A stretch of DNA of 64,000 nucleotides from an uncultured bacterium (GTDB lineage: Bacteria > Bacillota_I > Bacilli_A > RFN20 > CAG-826): assembly GCA_949288485.1 (NCBI GenBank), contig CASEKC010000003.1:62001-126000 (forward strand). The letters run 5' to 3'. The first letter of the stretch is position 1, and each line of letters opens with the position of its first letter. Position numbers and translations under genes: made by a program. This document shows positions 8,890-19,199 of this stretch, one piece after another. The notes beneath the pieces were generated by a model. The model was not told the origin of the DNA. It did no database searches and was given only the letters and a program-made list of their open reading frames with translations.

Positions 8890-9532
8890 TAATATAATTT
8901 TTGATTTTAATGGAACAATTATTGATGATGGTCATTTATGCTATCAAATTGAATATGATATATTACCATTAAAAAATAAAGAAAAATTTAGTTATGAAAC
9001 ATATCGTGATATTTTTTGTCATCCAATTACTGAATATTATTTAAAAATCGGATTAGATAATAAAAATTACGATTATAATAAAATAAATGAGGTTTTCTTT
9101 AATGAGTATCAAGAAAGATACAAAAAAGATGTAAAACTTTTTGATAATGTTAAAGAAACATTAACTTATTTTAAAAATAAAGGGTATAAATTATATATTT
9201 TATCAGCAACGGAGATTAATCTTTTAAAAGAACAATTAGAATATTTTGATATTTTAAAATATTTTGATGATTTTATCGCGTCAAACAAAAAAGATGCTCA
9301 AGGAAAAAAAGATTATGGTAAAGATTTTGTAAATAAACTTAATCTTACAAAAGAAAACGCTATATTAATAGGTGATACTGTTCATGATTTTGAGGTTGGA
9401 GAGTATTTAGATGTTAATATACTTTTGTTTTCGAAAGGACATAATTCATTAAAACAACTTTCCCCTTTAAATGCTCCAATAGTTTCTTCTTATTTAGATA
9501 TTAGAAATTATATTGAGGATTTAAATAAGTAG
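8882..9532 (+). CDS. HAD-superfamily phosphatase
   Basis: 216 residues. Motif I is I-F-D-F-N-G-T-I (nucleophile Asp8 with Asn in place of the usual second Asp of DxD), motif II is I-L-S-A-T, motif III is around K-K-D, and motif IV is I-G-D-T-V-H-D. The phosphoglycolate-phosphatase-like cap lies between. The D-F-N-G-T variant occurs in other HAD phosphatases, though loss of the second Asp may change activity. Substrate unknown. It overlaps the zinc-ribbon gene and lies 1 bp before the cardiolipin synthase gene. Confidence 0.85.
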   Translation: MINNIIFDFNGTIIDDGHLCYQIEYDILPLKNKEKFSYETYRDIFCHPITEYYLKIGLDNKNYDYNKINEVFFNEYQERYKKDVKLFDNVKETLTYFKNKGYKLYILSATEINLLKEQLEYFDILKYFDDFIASNKKDAQGKKDYGKDFVNKLNLTKENAILIGDTVHDFEVGEYLDVNILLFSKGHNSLKQLSPLNAPIVSSYLDIRNYIEDLNK

Positions 9533-9533
9533 T

Positions 9534-11105
9534 ATGGCAAAAAAAATAAGGAAGAAAAAGAATTTACATTTAAGATTTTTTCTAGTTTTATTAGCATTTT
9601 TAATTGAAACTTGTCTTTTTATATTTTTACTTTTTGCGTTTATTAACTATGAATCTTATAGATTTTATTATCTTATTCCTTTAATAGTAATAATTGTTTT
9701 AAATTTTATACTTGGAATATTTGTTTTTAATACAAAAGTAAATGTTGATTATAAATTATCTTGGCTTGTTACAATTTTAATTTTTCCATTTTTTGGTGCG
9801 ATTTTATATCTTTTATTCGCTCATAAAATTACAACCAAAAGAAGAAAAAAATTAATGAATAACAACATTAAAAAATATTTAAAAAAATATAAATATAACG
9901 ATAATGAATTTCTTAATTCACTAAAAGAAGATAATCCAGAAGCTTATATGATAGCTAAATATATCGATTATTGTGGTTATACTTTATATAAAAATAGTGA
10001 ATTTAAATATTTTGAAAGTGGTGAAAAAGGTTTCCCTATTATTTTAGAAGAATTAAAAAAAGCTAAAAGATTTATTTTCATGGAATATTTCATTATTGAA
10101 GAAGGTGAAATGTATAATTCGATTTATGAAATATTAAAACAAAAAGTCAAAGAAGGTGTTAAAGTAATTTTTCTTTACGATGATTTTGGAACATCTACAA
10201 AAATACCAACGTTTTATTATAAAAAAGTAAGAAAAGATGGAATTATCTGTTATCCATTTAATAGAATTTCCCCAACAATGAATATTCGTCAAAATTCTCG
10301 TGATCATAAAAAAATTATTGTTATTGATGGAATAATTGGATTTACTGGTGGAAGTAATTTAGCTGATGAATATATTAATAAAATCAATCGATTTGGTTAT
10401 TGGAAAGATAATTTTTTGATGATTAAAGGTAATGCTGTTGATGGTTTTACTCTTCCTTTTATCGCTTCTTTTTATTTTGCATCAAGAAAAGAATTAAATT
10501 TTGAAGAATTTTCTTTTGAAAAAAATAAAGATTTATTAAAAGAAGAAATAAAACCAAATGCATATATTCAAGCTTATAGTGATGTTCCTTATGATGATGA
10601 AGAAATATCTAAAAATGTTTATTTAAGAATGATAAATAGTGCAAAAAAATATATTTATTTATCAACGCCTTATCTTGTTCCAGATACCGAATTAATTAAT
10701 GCGCTTAATAATGCTGCAAAATCAGGAGTTGAAGTAATTATCGTTACACCAGGAATTCCTGATAAAAAATTAGTTTTCCAAATTACAAGATCTTATTATT
10801 CTGAATTTTTAGTTAAGGGTATAAAAATTTATGAATTTACTCCAGGATTTAATCATGAAAAAATAATGATAGTTGATGATAAGATGGCTTTAAGTGGAAC
10901 TTGCAATTTTGAGTATCGTTCATTATTTTTACATTTTGAAGATTGTATCTTTGTTTCTAATTCTTCTGAAATTATTGAAATGAGAAATTCATTTTTAAAT
11001 ATGGTAAGTAAATCAACTCTTCAAGATATTAATAAATATGTTAATAGTTCAATATTTAAAAGATGGATACTATCTTTACTTAGAATATTTGCTCCATTAA
11101 TTTAA
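9534..11105 (+). CDS. cls: Cardiolipin synthase (phospholipase D family)
   Basis: 523 residues: two N-terminal membrane segments (about 12-38 and 43-63, then one near 80-97), then two PLD domains with H-x-K motifs at His258 (D-H-K-K-I-I-V-I-D-G) and His441 (N-H-E-K-I-M-I-V-D-D), each followed by G-S-N or G-T-C-N-F. It joins two phosphatidylglycerol molecules into cardiolipin in the membrane. Length and layout are typical of bacterial Cls. It is the last gene of the operon, closed by the hairpin at 11115-11146. Confidence 0.93.
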   Translation: MAKKIRKKKNLHLRFFLVLLAFLIETCLFIFLLFAFINYESYRFYYLIPLIVIIVLNFILGIFVFNTKVNVDYKLSWLVTILIFPFFGAILYLLFAHKITTKRRKKLMNNNIKKYLKKYKYNDNEFLNSLKEDNPEAYMIAKYIDYCGYTLYKNSEFKYFESGEKGFPIILEELKKAKRFIFMEYFIIEEGEMYNSIYEILKQKVKEGVKVIFLYDDFGTSTKIPTFYYKKVRKDGIICYPFNRISPTMNIRQNSRDHKKIIVIDGIIGFTGGSNLADEYINKINRFGYWKDNFLMIKGNAVDGFTLPFIASFYFASRKELNFEEFSFEKNKDLLKEEIKPNAYIQAYSDVPYDDEEISKNVYLRMINSAKKYIYLSTPYLVPDTELINALNNAAKSGVEVIIVTPGIPDKKLVFQITRSYYSEFLVKGIKIYEFTPGFNHEKIMIVDDKMALSGTCNFEYRSLFLHFEDCIFVSNSSEIIEMRNSFLNMVSKSTLQDINKYVNSSIFKRWILSLLRIFAPLI

Positions 11106-11114
11106 TAAAAATAA

Positions 11115-11146
11115 AATTACCAAACAAGTTAGCTCGTTTGGTAATT
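11115..11146. terminator. Bidirectional terminator between cls and typA
   Basis: A 12-bp stem (AAATTACCAAAC/GTTTGGTAATTT) flanked by A and T runs, placed between two converging genes. Confidence 0.85.
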
Positions 11147-11162
11147 TTTATTATTAAATTAA

Positions 11163-12998
11163 TTATTTATTTTCACCTTCAAGGATTTTCATTTTTGCTT
11201 CATATTTTTTTCTTTCAGCATCATTAAGAATCTTTTTTCTCATACGATATGTTTTAGGAGTAATTTCAACTAATTCATCCATATTAATATAATCTAAACA
11301 TGCTTCAAGAGTAAGTTTACGAGGTGTTTTTAAAACAACTGTTTGATCTTTATTTGAAGAACGTTGGTTAGTTAAGTTTTTAGTCTGACAAACATTGACA
11401 CTTAAATCAGTATCATATTTATTTTCTCCAACAATCATTCCTTCATAAATTTCAACACCAGGAGCAATAAACATAACTCCTCTATCTTCAACGTGTTGTA
11501 AAGCATAAGGAGTTGATTGACCAGTAGAAGTAGCAACTAAAACACCAATTTGTCTTTCACCAATTTTTCCTTTAGATACTTCACGATATTCACGATAAGT
11601 ATGAGCAATAATTCCATAACCTCTTGTTAAAGTTAAAAAGTTAGTAACAAAACCAATCAATCCACGGGAAGGAATAATATAGTTTATTTTTGTATTAACA
11701 TCATTACTATCCATGTTGATTAATTCAGCGTCTCTTTCTCCAAGAGAAGTCATAATATCACCAACATATTCATTTGGAACTTCAATTGATAAATCTTCAT
11801 ATGGTTCCATTTTTTTACCATCAATTTCTTTGATAATAACTTGAGGACGAGAAACTTCAATTTCAAAGCCTTCTCTTCTCATGTTTTCAATTAAAATTCC
11901 TAAATGGAGTTCGCCTCTTCCTGAAACTATCCATGATTCTTTATTAGGGACACGACTAACTTTTAATGAAACATCTTTTTCTTTTTCTTTATATAATCTA
12001 TCTTCAATTTGTCTAGCAGTTAAAAGTTTTCCATCTTTTCCAGCAAAAGGTGATGAATTAGTACCAAAAGTCATTTGTAAGGTAGGTTCATCAATATGAA
12101 GAAGAGGTAGTGGATCAGGATTATTTAATTCACAAATTGTTTCACCAACATTTATATCAGCTAAACCTGCAAATGCAACTATATCACCAGCTTCACATTC
12201 TTCAATTTCTATTTTCTTTAAGCCAGAATATCCCATTAATTTTAAAATTTTGAAGTTAGTTGTAGAACCATCTGTTCTACAACATGTAACTTGTTGTCCG
12301 ACTTTAATTTTTCCTCTTTGAATTCTTCCAATACCCATTCTTCCAACATAGTCATTATAATCAAGTAAGGCAGCTTGAACTTGTAAAGGACCTTCAATAT
12401 TTACTGGAGGTTCTGGAATTTCATTAACAATTAAATCAAAAATAGCATCCATTCCTGGTTTTTGGCTTGATAAAGAAGGATCTAAAGAAGAAGTCCCATT
12501 TAAAGCAGAAGTATATGCAACTTTAAAATCTAATAAATCTTCAGGAGCATCAAGTTCCATAAAGAGTTGTAAAACTTCATCAACCGCTTTAGCAGGATTT
12601 GCATTAGGTCTATCGACTTTATTAATAATGACTACTGGTTTAACATGGGCTTCTAATGCTTTTTTTAAAACGAATCTTGTTTGAGGCATAGTACCTTCAA
12701 AAGCATCGACTAAAAGAAGACATCCATCAACCATGTGCATGATTCTTTCAACTTCTCCACCAAAATCAGCGTGTCCTGGAGTATCTAAAATATTAATTTT
12801 GTAATCTTTATATTTTACGGAGGTAGTTTTAGCTAATATTGTAATTCCTCTTTCTCTTTCGATATCATTGCTGTCCATGGCACGATCTTCAATTTTTTCA
12901 TTTTCTCTTAATGTTGAAGAGTATTTTAATAATTGGTTAACAAGTGTTGTTTTTCCATGGTCAACGTGAGCGATAATTGCAACATTTCTTAGCTTCAT
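11163..12998 (-). CDS. typA: GTPase TypA/BipA
   Basis: 611 residues, full length. G1 is [11 protein letters not shown]2 region R-G-I-T-I, G3 D-T-P-G-H-A-D-F, G4 N-K-V-D-R-P, followed by the EF-G-like domains and the BipA-specific C-terminal domain. It binds ribosomes and helps large-subunit assembly and stress growth. The ATG follows AAGGAGG. It is monocistronic. Confidence 0.97.
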   Translation of the reverse strand: MKLRNVAIIAHVDHGKTTLVNQLLKYSSTLRENEKIEDRAMDSNDIERERGITILAKTTSVKYKDYKINILDTPGHADFGGEVERIMHMVDGCLLLVDAFEGTMPQTRFVLKKALEAHVKPVVIINKVDRPNANPAKAVDEVLQLFMELDAPEDLLDFKVAYTSALNGTSSLDPSLSSQKPGMDAIFDLIVNEIPEPPVNIEGPLQVQAALLDYNDYVGRMGIGRIQRGKIKVGQQVTCCRTDGSTTNFKILKLMGYSGLKKIEIEECEAGDIVAFAGLADINVGETICELNNPDPLPLLHIDEPTLQMTFGTNSSPFAGKDGKLLTARQIEDRLYKEKEKDVSLKVSRVPNKESWIVSGRGELHLGILIENMRREGFEIEVSRPQVIIKEIDGKKMEPYEDLSIEVPNEYVGDIMTSLGERDAELINMDSNDVNTKINYIIPSRGLIGFVTNFLTLTRGYGIIAHTYREYREVSKGKIGERQIGVLVATSTGQSTPYALQHVEDRGVMFIAPGVEIYEGMIVGENKYDTDLSVNVCQTKNLTNQRSSNKDQTVVLKTPRKLTLEACLDYINMDELVEITPKTYRMRKKILNDAERKKYEAKMKILEGENK

Positions 12999-13092
12999 TT
13001 AAAATTCCTCCTTAATTTTTAAAAACCTTAACTAATATACACTTATTTATTTTATAAATAAATAAATTTTGTTTATAAAAGTTTATTTTATA

Positions 13093-13122
13093 TTGAAAAC
13101 CATCAATAAAAAATAATAAAAT
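13093..13122 (+). promoter_or_regulatory. Promoter of malQ giving a probable leaderless mRNA
   Basis: TTGAAA (13093-13098), 18-nt spacer, TAAAAT (13117-13122). The malQ ATG at 13132 is 9 nt beyond the -10 box, so transcription should start at or just before the codon. Confidence 0.6.
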
Positions 13123-13131
13123 TAAGCACGT

Positions 13132-14583
13132 ATGAGAACGAATGGTATTTTAATGGCACTATCATCCTTACCAAGTGATGCAGGTATTGGAGATTTTTAT
13201 AAAAGTGCTTTTGAGTTTATTGATCTTTTAAGTGAAGCAGGTATTAAAATTTGGCAACTTTTGCCTCTTAATCCTGTTGGTTATGCTGCTTCTCCTTATC
13301 AAAGTGAATGTGGTGAAGCTCTTGATCCAATTTTTATTTCTTTAGATTATTTAAAAGAAAATGGTTATATAAAAAGCTTTAAAAAATATAGCGATAAAAG
13401 TGAAAAACGCGTCGATTTTGACAAAGTAAGAGAATATAAAGAAAAATATTTTAAAGAAGCTTTTAAAAAACAAAAAGATACCGAAACAAAAGAATTCAAA
13501 AAGTTTTTAAAAGATAATCCATGGTGCTATGAATACGCTTTATTCCACACCTTATTTTTAAAAAATAATTATTTAGATTGGAATAAATGGAGTGAAGAAG
13601 AAAAATATGCTGCATATAATTATAAAAAATTCGATGATTCAGCATATAAAGAAGATATTTTATATATTGAATGGCTTCAATATATTGCATATAAAGAATT
13701 CAATCTTTTAAAAGAATACGCTCATTCAAAAGGAATTGAGCTTATGGGCGATATCCCATTTTATGTTGGATATAATTCCTCAGATTGTTGGGCAAATCAA
13801 GACGATTTCCTTTTAGGAAATGATGATTATCCAACTTATATTGCTGGTGTCCCACCAGATTATTTCTCAGAAACTGGTCAAAGATGGGGAAATCCAATTT
13901 ATGATTGGTATTTTATTAAAGAAGACAATTACGATTTCTGGTATAAAAGAATTTTAGCTGCTAAAAAACTTTATGATATTTTAAGAATTGATCATTTTAG
14001 AGCTTTTGATACTTATTATATGATTCCTTCTCAATATCAAGATGCAAAAATTGGCGAGTGGAAAAACGCTCCAGGAGATGAATTTTTCTCATTCTTAAAA
14101 GATAAAAAGATAGGTTTACCAATTGTTGCTGAAGATTTAGGAGATTTATTCCCTTCAGTTTTGGAATTAAGAGATAAATATGAACTTCCAGGAATGAATG
14201 TTTTAGAATTCACTCTTATGGATAAAGATATTGAAATTGTTGAAAATCAAGTTTTATATACTGGAACTCACGATAATGAAACACTTTTAGGATGGTTTGA
14301 TTCTTTAAGTGAAAAGGATAAAGAAATTCTTGATATCGTTATGAGATATAAAAAGATGGAAGGAAAAGATTTCTTAGATAAAATCTTAAATTACGCTTTT
14401 TCTAGTGTTGCTAAATATGTAATTATTCCTACTCAAGATTATTTAGGCCTTCCAAGTTATTATAGAATGAACACTCCAGGAACTTGTGGAGCTCCAGATT
14501 GGCAATTTAAATTAGAAAACTTTGATGAATTTAAAAAGAAAGTTCCATACATCAAAGAATTAGTAGAAAAATATAAACGTTAA
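13132..14583 (+). CDS. malQ: 4-alpha-glucanotransferase
   Basis: 483 residues, a complete GH77 amylomaltase. It transfers glucan chains between maltodextrins in the cytoplasm. The nucleophile is Asp287 in R-I-D-H-F-R, the acid/base Glu334 in A-E-D-L-G, and the transition-state Asp381 in T-H-D-N-E. The N-terminal S-S-L-P-S and later G-D-I-P-F-Y-V are family hallmarks. There is no Shine-Dalgarno; the promoter position implies a leaderless mRNA. It is followed by rimO after 1 bp, an unusual partner. Confidence 0.96.
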   Translation: MRTNGILMALSSLPSDAGIGDFYKSAFEFIDLLSEAGIKIWQLLPLNPVGYAASPYQSECGEALDPIFISLDYLKENGYIKSFKKYSDKSEKRVDFDKVREYKEKYFKEAFKKQKDTETKEFKKFLKDNPWCYEYALFHTLFLKNNYLDWNKWSEEEKYAAYNYKKFDDSAYKEDILYIEWLQYIAYKEFNLLKEYAHSKGIELMGDIPFYVGYNSSDCWANQDDFLLGNDDYPTYIAGVPPDYFSETGQRWGNPIYDWYFIKEDNYDFWYKRILAAKKLYDILRIDHFRAFDTYYMIPSQYQDAKIGEWKNAPGDEFFSFLKDKKIGLPIVAEDLGDLFPSVLELRDKYELPGMNVLEFTLMDKDIEIVENQVLYTGTHDNETLLGWFDSLSEKDKEILDIVMRYKKMEGKDFLDKILNYAFSSVAKYVIIPTQDYLGLPSYYRMNTPGTCGAPDWQFKLENFDEFKKKVPYIKELVEKYKR

Positions 14584-14584
14584 G

Positions 14585-15877
14585 ATGATTAATATAGGTT
14601 TGATTTCACTTGGTTGTAGTAAAAACACCGTTGATAGCGAAGCTATTTTAGCCTTATTTAAAAAAGAAAACTTTAAAATTGTTAATAAACTAGAAGATTG
14701 CGATTGTATTATTGTAAATACATGTGGTTTTATTTTGGATGCAAAAAAAGAAGCAATTGAAACAATTTTAGAAGTTTTAAATTATAAAAGAGCAAAAATA
14801 GTTGTTTGTGGATGTTTAGTAGAAAGATATTTAGAGGAATTAAAAAAGGAAATTCCTGAAGTTTCATTATGGATATCTTTTAAAGACTATCCTCGTTTTG
14901 CAAGTTTAGTTTCTTCTTTATTTAATATCGAAAATTCTACTGATTTTGATATTTTTAATCGTGTTTTATCAACAAAGCCTTATACTGCATTTTTAAAAAT
15001 AAGCGAAGGTTGTTCAAATTTTTGTGGATTTTGTGCTATTCCTTATATTAGAGGTCGTTTCCATTCTTTTGATTTTGATTCTTTAATTAATGAAGCTAAA
15101 GAATTAGCGTTAAAAGGAGTAAAAGAACTAGTTATTGTTTCTCAAGATACTGGTAGATATGGAAGTGATTTTAAGGATAAAAATATTAATTTATTAACTC
15201 TTTTAAAAGACTTAGTAAAAATTGAAGGTATTGAATTTATTCGACTTTTATATTTATATCCTGATGAAGTTGACGATGAATTAATTGATTTTATTAATAA
15301 TTCGCCAAAAATGACTCACTATTTTGATATACCAATTCAACATATATCTAATAAAGTTTTAAAGTTAATGAACCGTAGAGATACTAAAGAGTCGATAACT
15401 AATTTATTTAATAGAATTAAAGAAAAAGTTGAAGATCCAATTTTTAGAACGACAATTATTGTTGGTTATCCAGGAGAAAATAAAGAGGATTTAGATGAAT
15501 TAAAAGAATTTATTAATGAATATCACTTTAATCATTTAGGAGTTTTCACTTATTCAAAAGAAGAAGGAACATATGGAGCAAAACTTCCTAATCAAATAAA
15601 TGAAGAAGAAAAAATAAGAAGAAAAGGCGAAATCATGCAAGAACAAGCATCAATTTCTTATTTAGGAAATAAAAAACTTATTGGAAAAACATTTAAAGCA
15701 ATTATCACTGATGTTTTAAAAAACGATGAATATTATGTTAGATGTGGTTATAATGCTCCGGATGAAATTGATGGAAATATTATTTTAAAAACAAATAACA
15801 AACATCATGAAGGAGATATCATAAATATCGAAATTACTCACGCTTTTGTCTATGATTTATTTGCTAAAGAAGTATAA
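14585..15877 (+). CDS. rimO: Ribosomal protein S12 methylthiotransferase RimO
   Basis: 430 residues. The N-terminal methylthiotransferase domain starts I-S-L-G-C-S-K-N-T-V-D-S-E, a RimO rather than MiaB signature. The radical SAM CxxxCxxC is Cys143/147/150 (C-S-N-F-C-G-F-C), and a TRAM domain ends the protein. It adds a methylthio group to an aspartate of ribosomal protein S12 using two 4Fe-4S clusters. It is co-transcribed with malQ upstream. Confidence 0.95.
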   Translation: MINIGLISLGCSKNTVDSEAILALFKKENFKIVNKLEDCDCIIVNTCGFILDAKKEAIETILEVLNYKRAKIVVCGCLVERYLEELKKEIPEVSLWISFKDYPRFASLVSSLFNIENSTDFDIFNRVLSTKPYTAFLKISEGCSNFCGFCAIPYIRGRFHSFDFDSLINEAKELALKGVKELVIVSQDTGRYGSDFKDKNINLLTLLKDLVKIEGIEFIRLLYLYPDEVDDELIDFINNSPKMTHYFDIPIQHISNKVLKLMNRRDTKESITNLFNRIKEKVEDPIFRTTIIVGYPGENKEDLDELKEFINEYHFNHLGVFTYSKEEGTYGAKLPNQINEEEKIRRKGEIMQEQASISYLGNKKLIGKTFKAIITDVLKNDEYYVRCGYNAPDEIDGNIILKTNNKHHEGDIINIEITHAFVYDLFAKEV

Positions 15878-15901
15878 TAGTTAATGGAGGATGTTAAAAA
15901 T

Positions 15902-16147
15902 ATGGTTAAATGGTTTGATGATTTAGATCAAGTAGTAAAAATTATTCTTTTAATTCCTATTTGGGGCTGGCTTATTTCTGCTTTATATAGAATTTTTAAA
16001 TATGTTGAAGGTGAAAACAAAAATACAGTAACTTTAGTTATTGGAATTATTTGTTTATTACCATTTTTAGCTGTTGGTTTTGTTTTTTCAATAATCGATT
16101 TAGTAATGGTTATTACTTCAAATAAAATTTCTTTATTAGCTGATTAA
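15902..16147 (+). CDS. Small two-helix membrane protein
   Basis: About 81 residues. I prefer the ATG at 15902, which has GGAGG 11 nt upstream; an in-frame ATG at 15884 would itself contain that GGAGG. Two hydrophobic segments (about 12-28 and 42-66) make it an integral membrane protein. The I-L-L-I-P-I-W-G-W-L-I-S-A-L-Y-R pattern is seen in small Bacillota membrane proteins of unknown function. It sits between rimO and the ZIP transporter. Confidence 0.65.
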   Translation: MVKWFDDLDQVVKIILLIPIWGWLISALYRIFKYVEGENKNTVTLVIGIICLLPFLAVGFVFSIIDLVMVITSNKISLLAD

Positions 16148-16182
16148 TTTTTAAAGTTAAACTTTTTGGAGTAAACCAAAAA

Positions 16183-16992
16183 ATGAATAAATATTTATTT
16201 ACGGCAATATGCTTAATAATTCCAGCTATTGCCACAACTTTAGGCAGTTCATTTGTTTATTTTTTTAAAAATAAATCTTCTAATGGAAAAATAGAACAAA
16301 TATTCAATGGTTTTGCTGCAGGAGTTATGCTTGCAGCCTCTATTTTTGGATTAATTATTCCTTCAATGGAAGCAGAAATTACTTATATGCCTTCAATTGT
16401 TGTTACAATTTTAGGTTTTTTATTAGGAATTGGGTTAATTTTATTAATTGATCATCTTATTCCACATATTCATGCTTCTCAAGGTGAAGAAGAAGGAATA
16501 AAAACTGAAAAAATATCTAAAGCTAATAAAATGTTTTTAGCAGTTACTATTCATAATGTCCCTGAAGGATTATCAGTTGGAGTAGCTTTAGGAGTTGCAC
16601 TTGCTTCTTTAAATAATAATGGCGGAGATTTACTCACAGTTATGGGTTCAGCTTTAATGATTTCTTTAGGTATTTCAATACAAAATATTCCTGAAGGAGC
16701 AGCAATTGCTCTTCCTTTAAAAGAAACAACAAATAGTTCTACTAAAGCTTTTTTATATGGAACATTTAGTGGAATAGTTGAACCACTTGCTGGAATAATC
16801 GGTTTATTTTTAGCTTATTACATCGAATTTTTAATGCCTTGGGCACTTGCTTTAGCTGGAGGATGTATGTTTTATGTAATTATTGAAGATTTAATTCCTT
16901 CAGCAATGAAAAATTCTTCTAATCATATTGGCTTATTATCGTTTGTTGCAGGTTTTATATTGATGATGATATTAGAAGCAACATTAGGTTAA
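16183..16992 (+). CDS. ZIP-family metal transporter
   Basis: 269 residues with eight membrane segments. The metal path motifs H-N-V-P-E-G (TM4) and N-I-P-E-G (TM5) are intact and a His-containing cytoplasmic loop (H-L-I-P-H-I-H) lies between TM3 and TM4. The architecture matches ZupT/GufA-type ZIP importers of zinc or other divalent metals. The specific metal cannot be told from sequence. It ends at the hairpin at 17002-17015. Confidence 0.92.
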   Translation: MNKYLFTAICLIIPAIATTLGSSFVYFFKNKSSNGKIEQIFNGFAAGVMLAASIFGLIIPSMEAEITYMPSIVVTILGFLLGIGLILLIDHLIPHIHASQGEEEGIKTEKISKANKMFLAVTIHNVPEGLSVGVALGVALASLNNNGGDLLTVMGSALMISLGISIQNIPEGAAIALPLKETTNSSTKAFLYGTFSGIVEPLAGIIGLFLAYYIEFLMPWALALAGGCMFYVIIEDLIPSAMKNSSNHIGLLSFVAGFILMMILEATLG

Positions 16993-17001
16993 AAAGAAAA
17001 A

Positions 17002-17015
17002 AGAGCACTCGCTCT
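17002..17015. terminator. Bidirectional terminator
   Basis: AGAGC/GCTCT stem with a 4-nt loop, T run on the plus strand and A run upstream, between the converging ZIP and XRE genes. Confidence 0.75.
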
Positions 17016-17021
17016 TTTTTA

Positions 17022-17801
17022 TTACTTAACTTCTTTATTATTAGTATAAAGAATAGTTATTTTATTTTTCTTTAATAAAACTAAGTTAATTATTGAAAGA
17101 ATTATATAAATAAATAAGAAAATTAAAATAAATATTGCTCCTACTTTTAAAACTATTGAGGAAAAAGAAGTTACTTGAACTAATTTTGGTTCTTCTAAAA
17201 CAATAAAATTAGGAGAACATAAAACTACAATAAAAGATAAAAAAGAAACAATTAAATTAATAATATTAAATGTTTTCGATTTTGAAATATAAAAAGATTC
17301 GATTAAAGAAAGAATAATTAAAGATAATAAAAGAATAATAACTGAAATCATTGTAAATAAGCTTTTAGTATTTACCATTGATATAGCCTCAAATCCATTA
17401 TAAGTAATAGTTAAACTAATTCCTTCATAAATTAGATTTCCTAGACTAATAAAGGGAGCAAAAAGAAGGAAAAAGATAATAAAACTGAGTAAAAATTTCG
17501 AATATGATAATAATTTTATGTTAGTTAAACAAAAGAAGAATTTCTTTTTAGGTTTTGTTTCTTTCTTTTCTTCTTTCTTTATATTATCTTTATTATCATT
17601 TTCTATTTCATCTTTTAATAAATAATCAAGTGAACAATTAAAAATTTCACTAATTGTAATTAATTTATCAACTTCTGGTAAACTTAAATTACTTTCATAT
17701 TTAGAAATTGATTGTCTTGAAACATTTAAAAGATCTGCTAATTGTTCTTGAGTAATATTATTTTCTTTTCTTAATTTAGCTATTTTTTCTCCAGTTTTCA
17801 T
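17022..17801 (-). CDS. XRE-family regulator with membrane-spanning C-terminus
   Basis: 259 residues. Residues 1-65 form a classic XRE helix-turn-helix (I-T-Q-E-Q-L-A-D-L-L-N-V-S-R-Q-S-I-S-K-Y-E). A Lys/Glu-rich linker follows, then four hydrophobic segments. Regulators of this layout usually sense an envelope or membrane state and control nearby genes. The gene stands alone on the minus strand and its start has a clear upstream purine-rich site. Target unknown. Confidence 0.85.
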   Translation of the reverse strand: MKTGEKIAKLRKENNITQEQLADLLNVSRQSISKYESNLSLPEVDKLITISEIFNCSLDYLLKDEIENDNKDNIKKEEKKETKPKKKFFFCLTNIKLLSYSKFLLSFIIFFLLFAPFISLGNLIYEGISLTITYNGFEAISMVNTKSLFTMISVIILLLSLIILSLIESFYISKSKTFNIINLIVSFLSFIVVLCSPNFIVLEEPKLVQVTSFSSIVLKVGAIFILIFLFIYIILSIINLVLLKKNKITILYTNNKEVK

Positions 17802-17920
17802 ATTTTATTATTCTCCTTTAATATATAAAAAATTATATAGTTAATTCATATTTCATTAAATAAAGTTGAAGTTTCTAAATGTAAACTTATAGTTGCGTTT
17901 TATTTATTATAAATTAAAAA

Positions 17921-17940
17921 AACACGATAATTATCGTGTT
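17921..17940 (-). terminator. Terminator of tRNA-Thr
   Basis: A perfect 20-nt palindrome (AACACGATAA/TTATCGTGTT) followed on the minus strand by a T run, about 20 nt past the tRNA 3' end. Confidence 0.75.
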
Positions 17941-17960
17941 ATTTATATTTTAATAATTAG

Positions 17961-18034
17961 TGGTGCCCCCTCGCAGAGTCGAACTACGCATAGATCCTTA
18001 CCATGGATCCGTTATACCGATTAACTAAGGGGGC
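17961..18034 (-). tRNA. tRNA-Thr (anticodon GGT)
   Basis: A full cloverleaf on the minus strand: acceptor GCCCCCT/AGGGGGC, anticodon stem GATCC/GGATC around loop A-T-GGT-A-A, T-arm CGTAG-TTCGACT-CTGCG, and encoded CCA (17961-17963). Confidence 0.95.
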
Positions 18035-18091
18035 TTATTTAGTGCCTAAATATATTATCATACTCTTTTAATATAAAACAATAAAAATTAT

Positions 18092-18130
18092 TAACATCGA
18101 TATCCTTATAAATAAAAGATATCGATGTTA
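18092..18130 (-). terminator. Hairpin overlapping the end of the LD-carboxypeptidase gene
   Basis: A 13-bp stem (TAACATCGATATC/GATATCGATGTTA) with a 13-nt loop. One arm is inside the last codons of the gene, the other just past its stop. Confidence 0.6.
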
Positions 18131-19116
18131 TTATTGATATAACTTACTTTCGCTTTAGCACCATTTTTAAAAGGAAGAGAAGGAGGAAGATGTGATAAAT
18201 CTATATCAAAAAGAATTGGAACATTAAAAGATTTTAATATATCTTTAGCACCTTTAATAAAAGATTCTCCCATAATTACTTCATTATAATGAAATGCTCT
18301 TCCAATTAAAAACATCTTAACATATTTAAACCAACCAGCTTCTTTAAGTAAAAATAATGCTCTTCTAAAAGATATTGGATTTAAATCACAAGATTCTAAA
18401 TACCAAATAAATCCATCTTTTTTATTTTCTTTAATAAAAGCTTTTACATTATCATATTTACTTCCACAAATATTTACTAAACAATCAATACATCCTCCAA
18501 GAAGCATTCCTTCTTTAGCTTCTTTATATTTATATGGTTTAATAATTTTCTTTTCGGTTAAATTTAATTTAGCCAAAGGATTAGTTTCATCTTTTAAAGA
18601 ATTTAATTGCCATTTTTTATAACCTTTAAAATGTTTTTCTCCCTTTAACATTTTTAAAGCGTCTTTAGTTTCATATTTAAAAGGAAAATATGCAAAAGAA
18701 GGAGCACAAGGACCATAAATTGTTACGATATTGGCTAAAGTTGTTAAAGTAAATGTTAAATTTGTGTTATCAGAAAATCCCATAAACCATTTTGGAGGTA
18801 ATTCTTTTATTTTTTTAAAATCAATAAAAGGAAGAATTTCATTCATTAATTCTCCTCCACCAACCGAAAGAATTAAAGAAGAATCGCTTTTATAAGCGTC
18901 CATAAATTCTTTAGCACGTTTTTTAGGAGTATTACTCGATAATACTCCTTCATTTTTATATATATTTTCACCAAGTAATAGTTGATATCCTTCACTTTTT
19001 AAATTAGTTATTGCAATATCTAATTCTGTTTTATAAGGTTCAATTGTACAACCAAAAGAAGGAGCAACTAAACTAATTTTATCGTTGTTTTTAAGTAATT
19101 TAGGTTCTTTTATCAT
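18106..19116 (-). CDS. ldcA: LD-carboxypeptidase (peptidase family S66)
   Basis: 336 residues. The N-terminal N-D-K-I-S-L-V-A-P-S block, the nucleophile region with G-F-S-D-N-T (Ser in a strand-turn-helix), and the later L-G-G-C-I-D-C-L and W-Y-L-E-S-C-D blocks carry the Ser-Glu-His pattern of S66 enzymes. These cut L,D-peptide bonds in recycled murein tetrapeptides; MccF relatives also cleave microcin C. Which of the two roles applies cannot be decided here. The gene is divergent from the 43-aa peptide gene. Confidence 0.88.
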   Translation of the reverse strand: MIKEPKLLKNNDKISLVAPSFGCTIEPYKTELDIAITNLKSEGYQLLLGENIYKNEGVLSSNTPKKRAKEFMDAYKSDSSLILSVGGGELMNEILPFIDFKKIKELPPKWFMGFSDNTNLTFTLTTLANIVTIYGPCAPSFAYFPFKYETKDALKMLKGEKHFKGYKKWQLNSLKDETNPLAKLNLTEKKIIKPYKYKEAKEGMLLGGCIDCLVNICGSKYDNVKAFIKENKKDGFIWYLESCDLNPISFRRALFLLKEAGWFKYVKMFLIGRAFHYNEVIMGESFIKGAKDILKSFNVPILFDIDLSHLPPSLPFKNGAKAKVSYINNNIDIFYL

Positions 19117-19185
19117 ATTATTTCCTTATTAAAAATAATTATAACAAAATAGTTGAATAAAAAAATAAAATAATATGAAAGTAAG

Positions 19186-19199
19186 TGAAAGCACTTTCA
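19186..19199. promoter_or_regulatory. cre-like operator 1
   Basis: TGAAAGCACTTTCA, very close to the CcpA/LacI-family consensus TGAAAGCGCTTTCA, in the gap between ldcA and the 43-aa peptide gene. Confidence 0.55.
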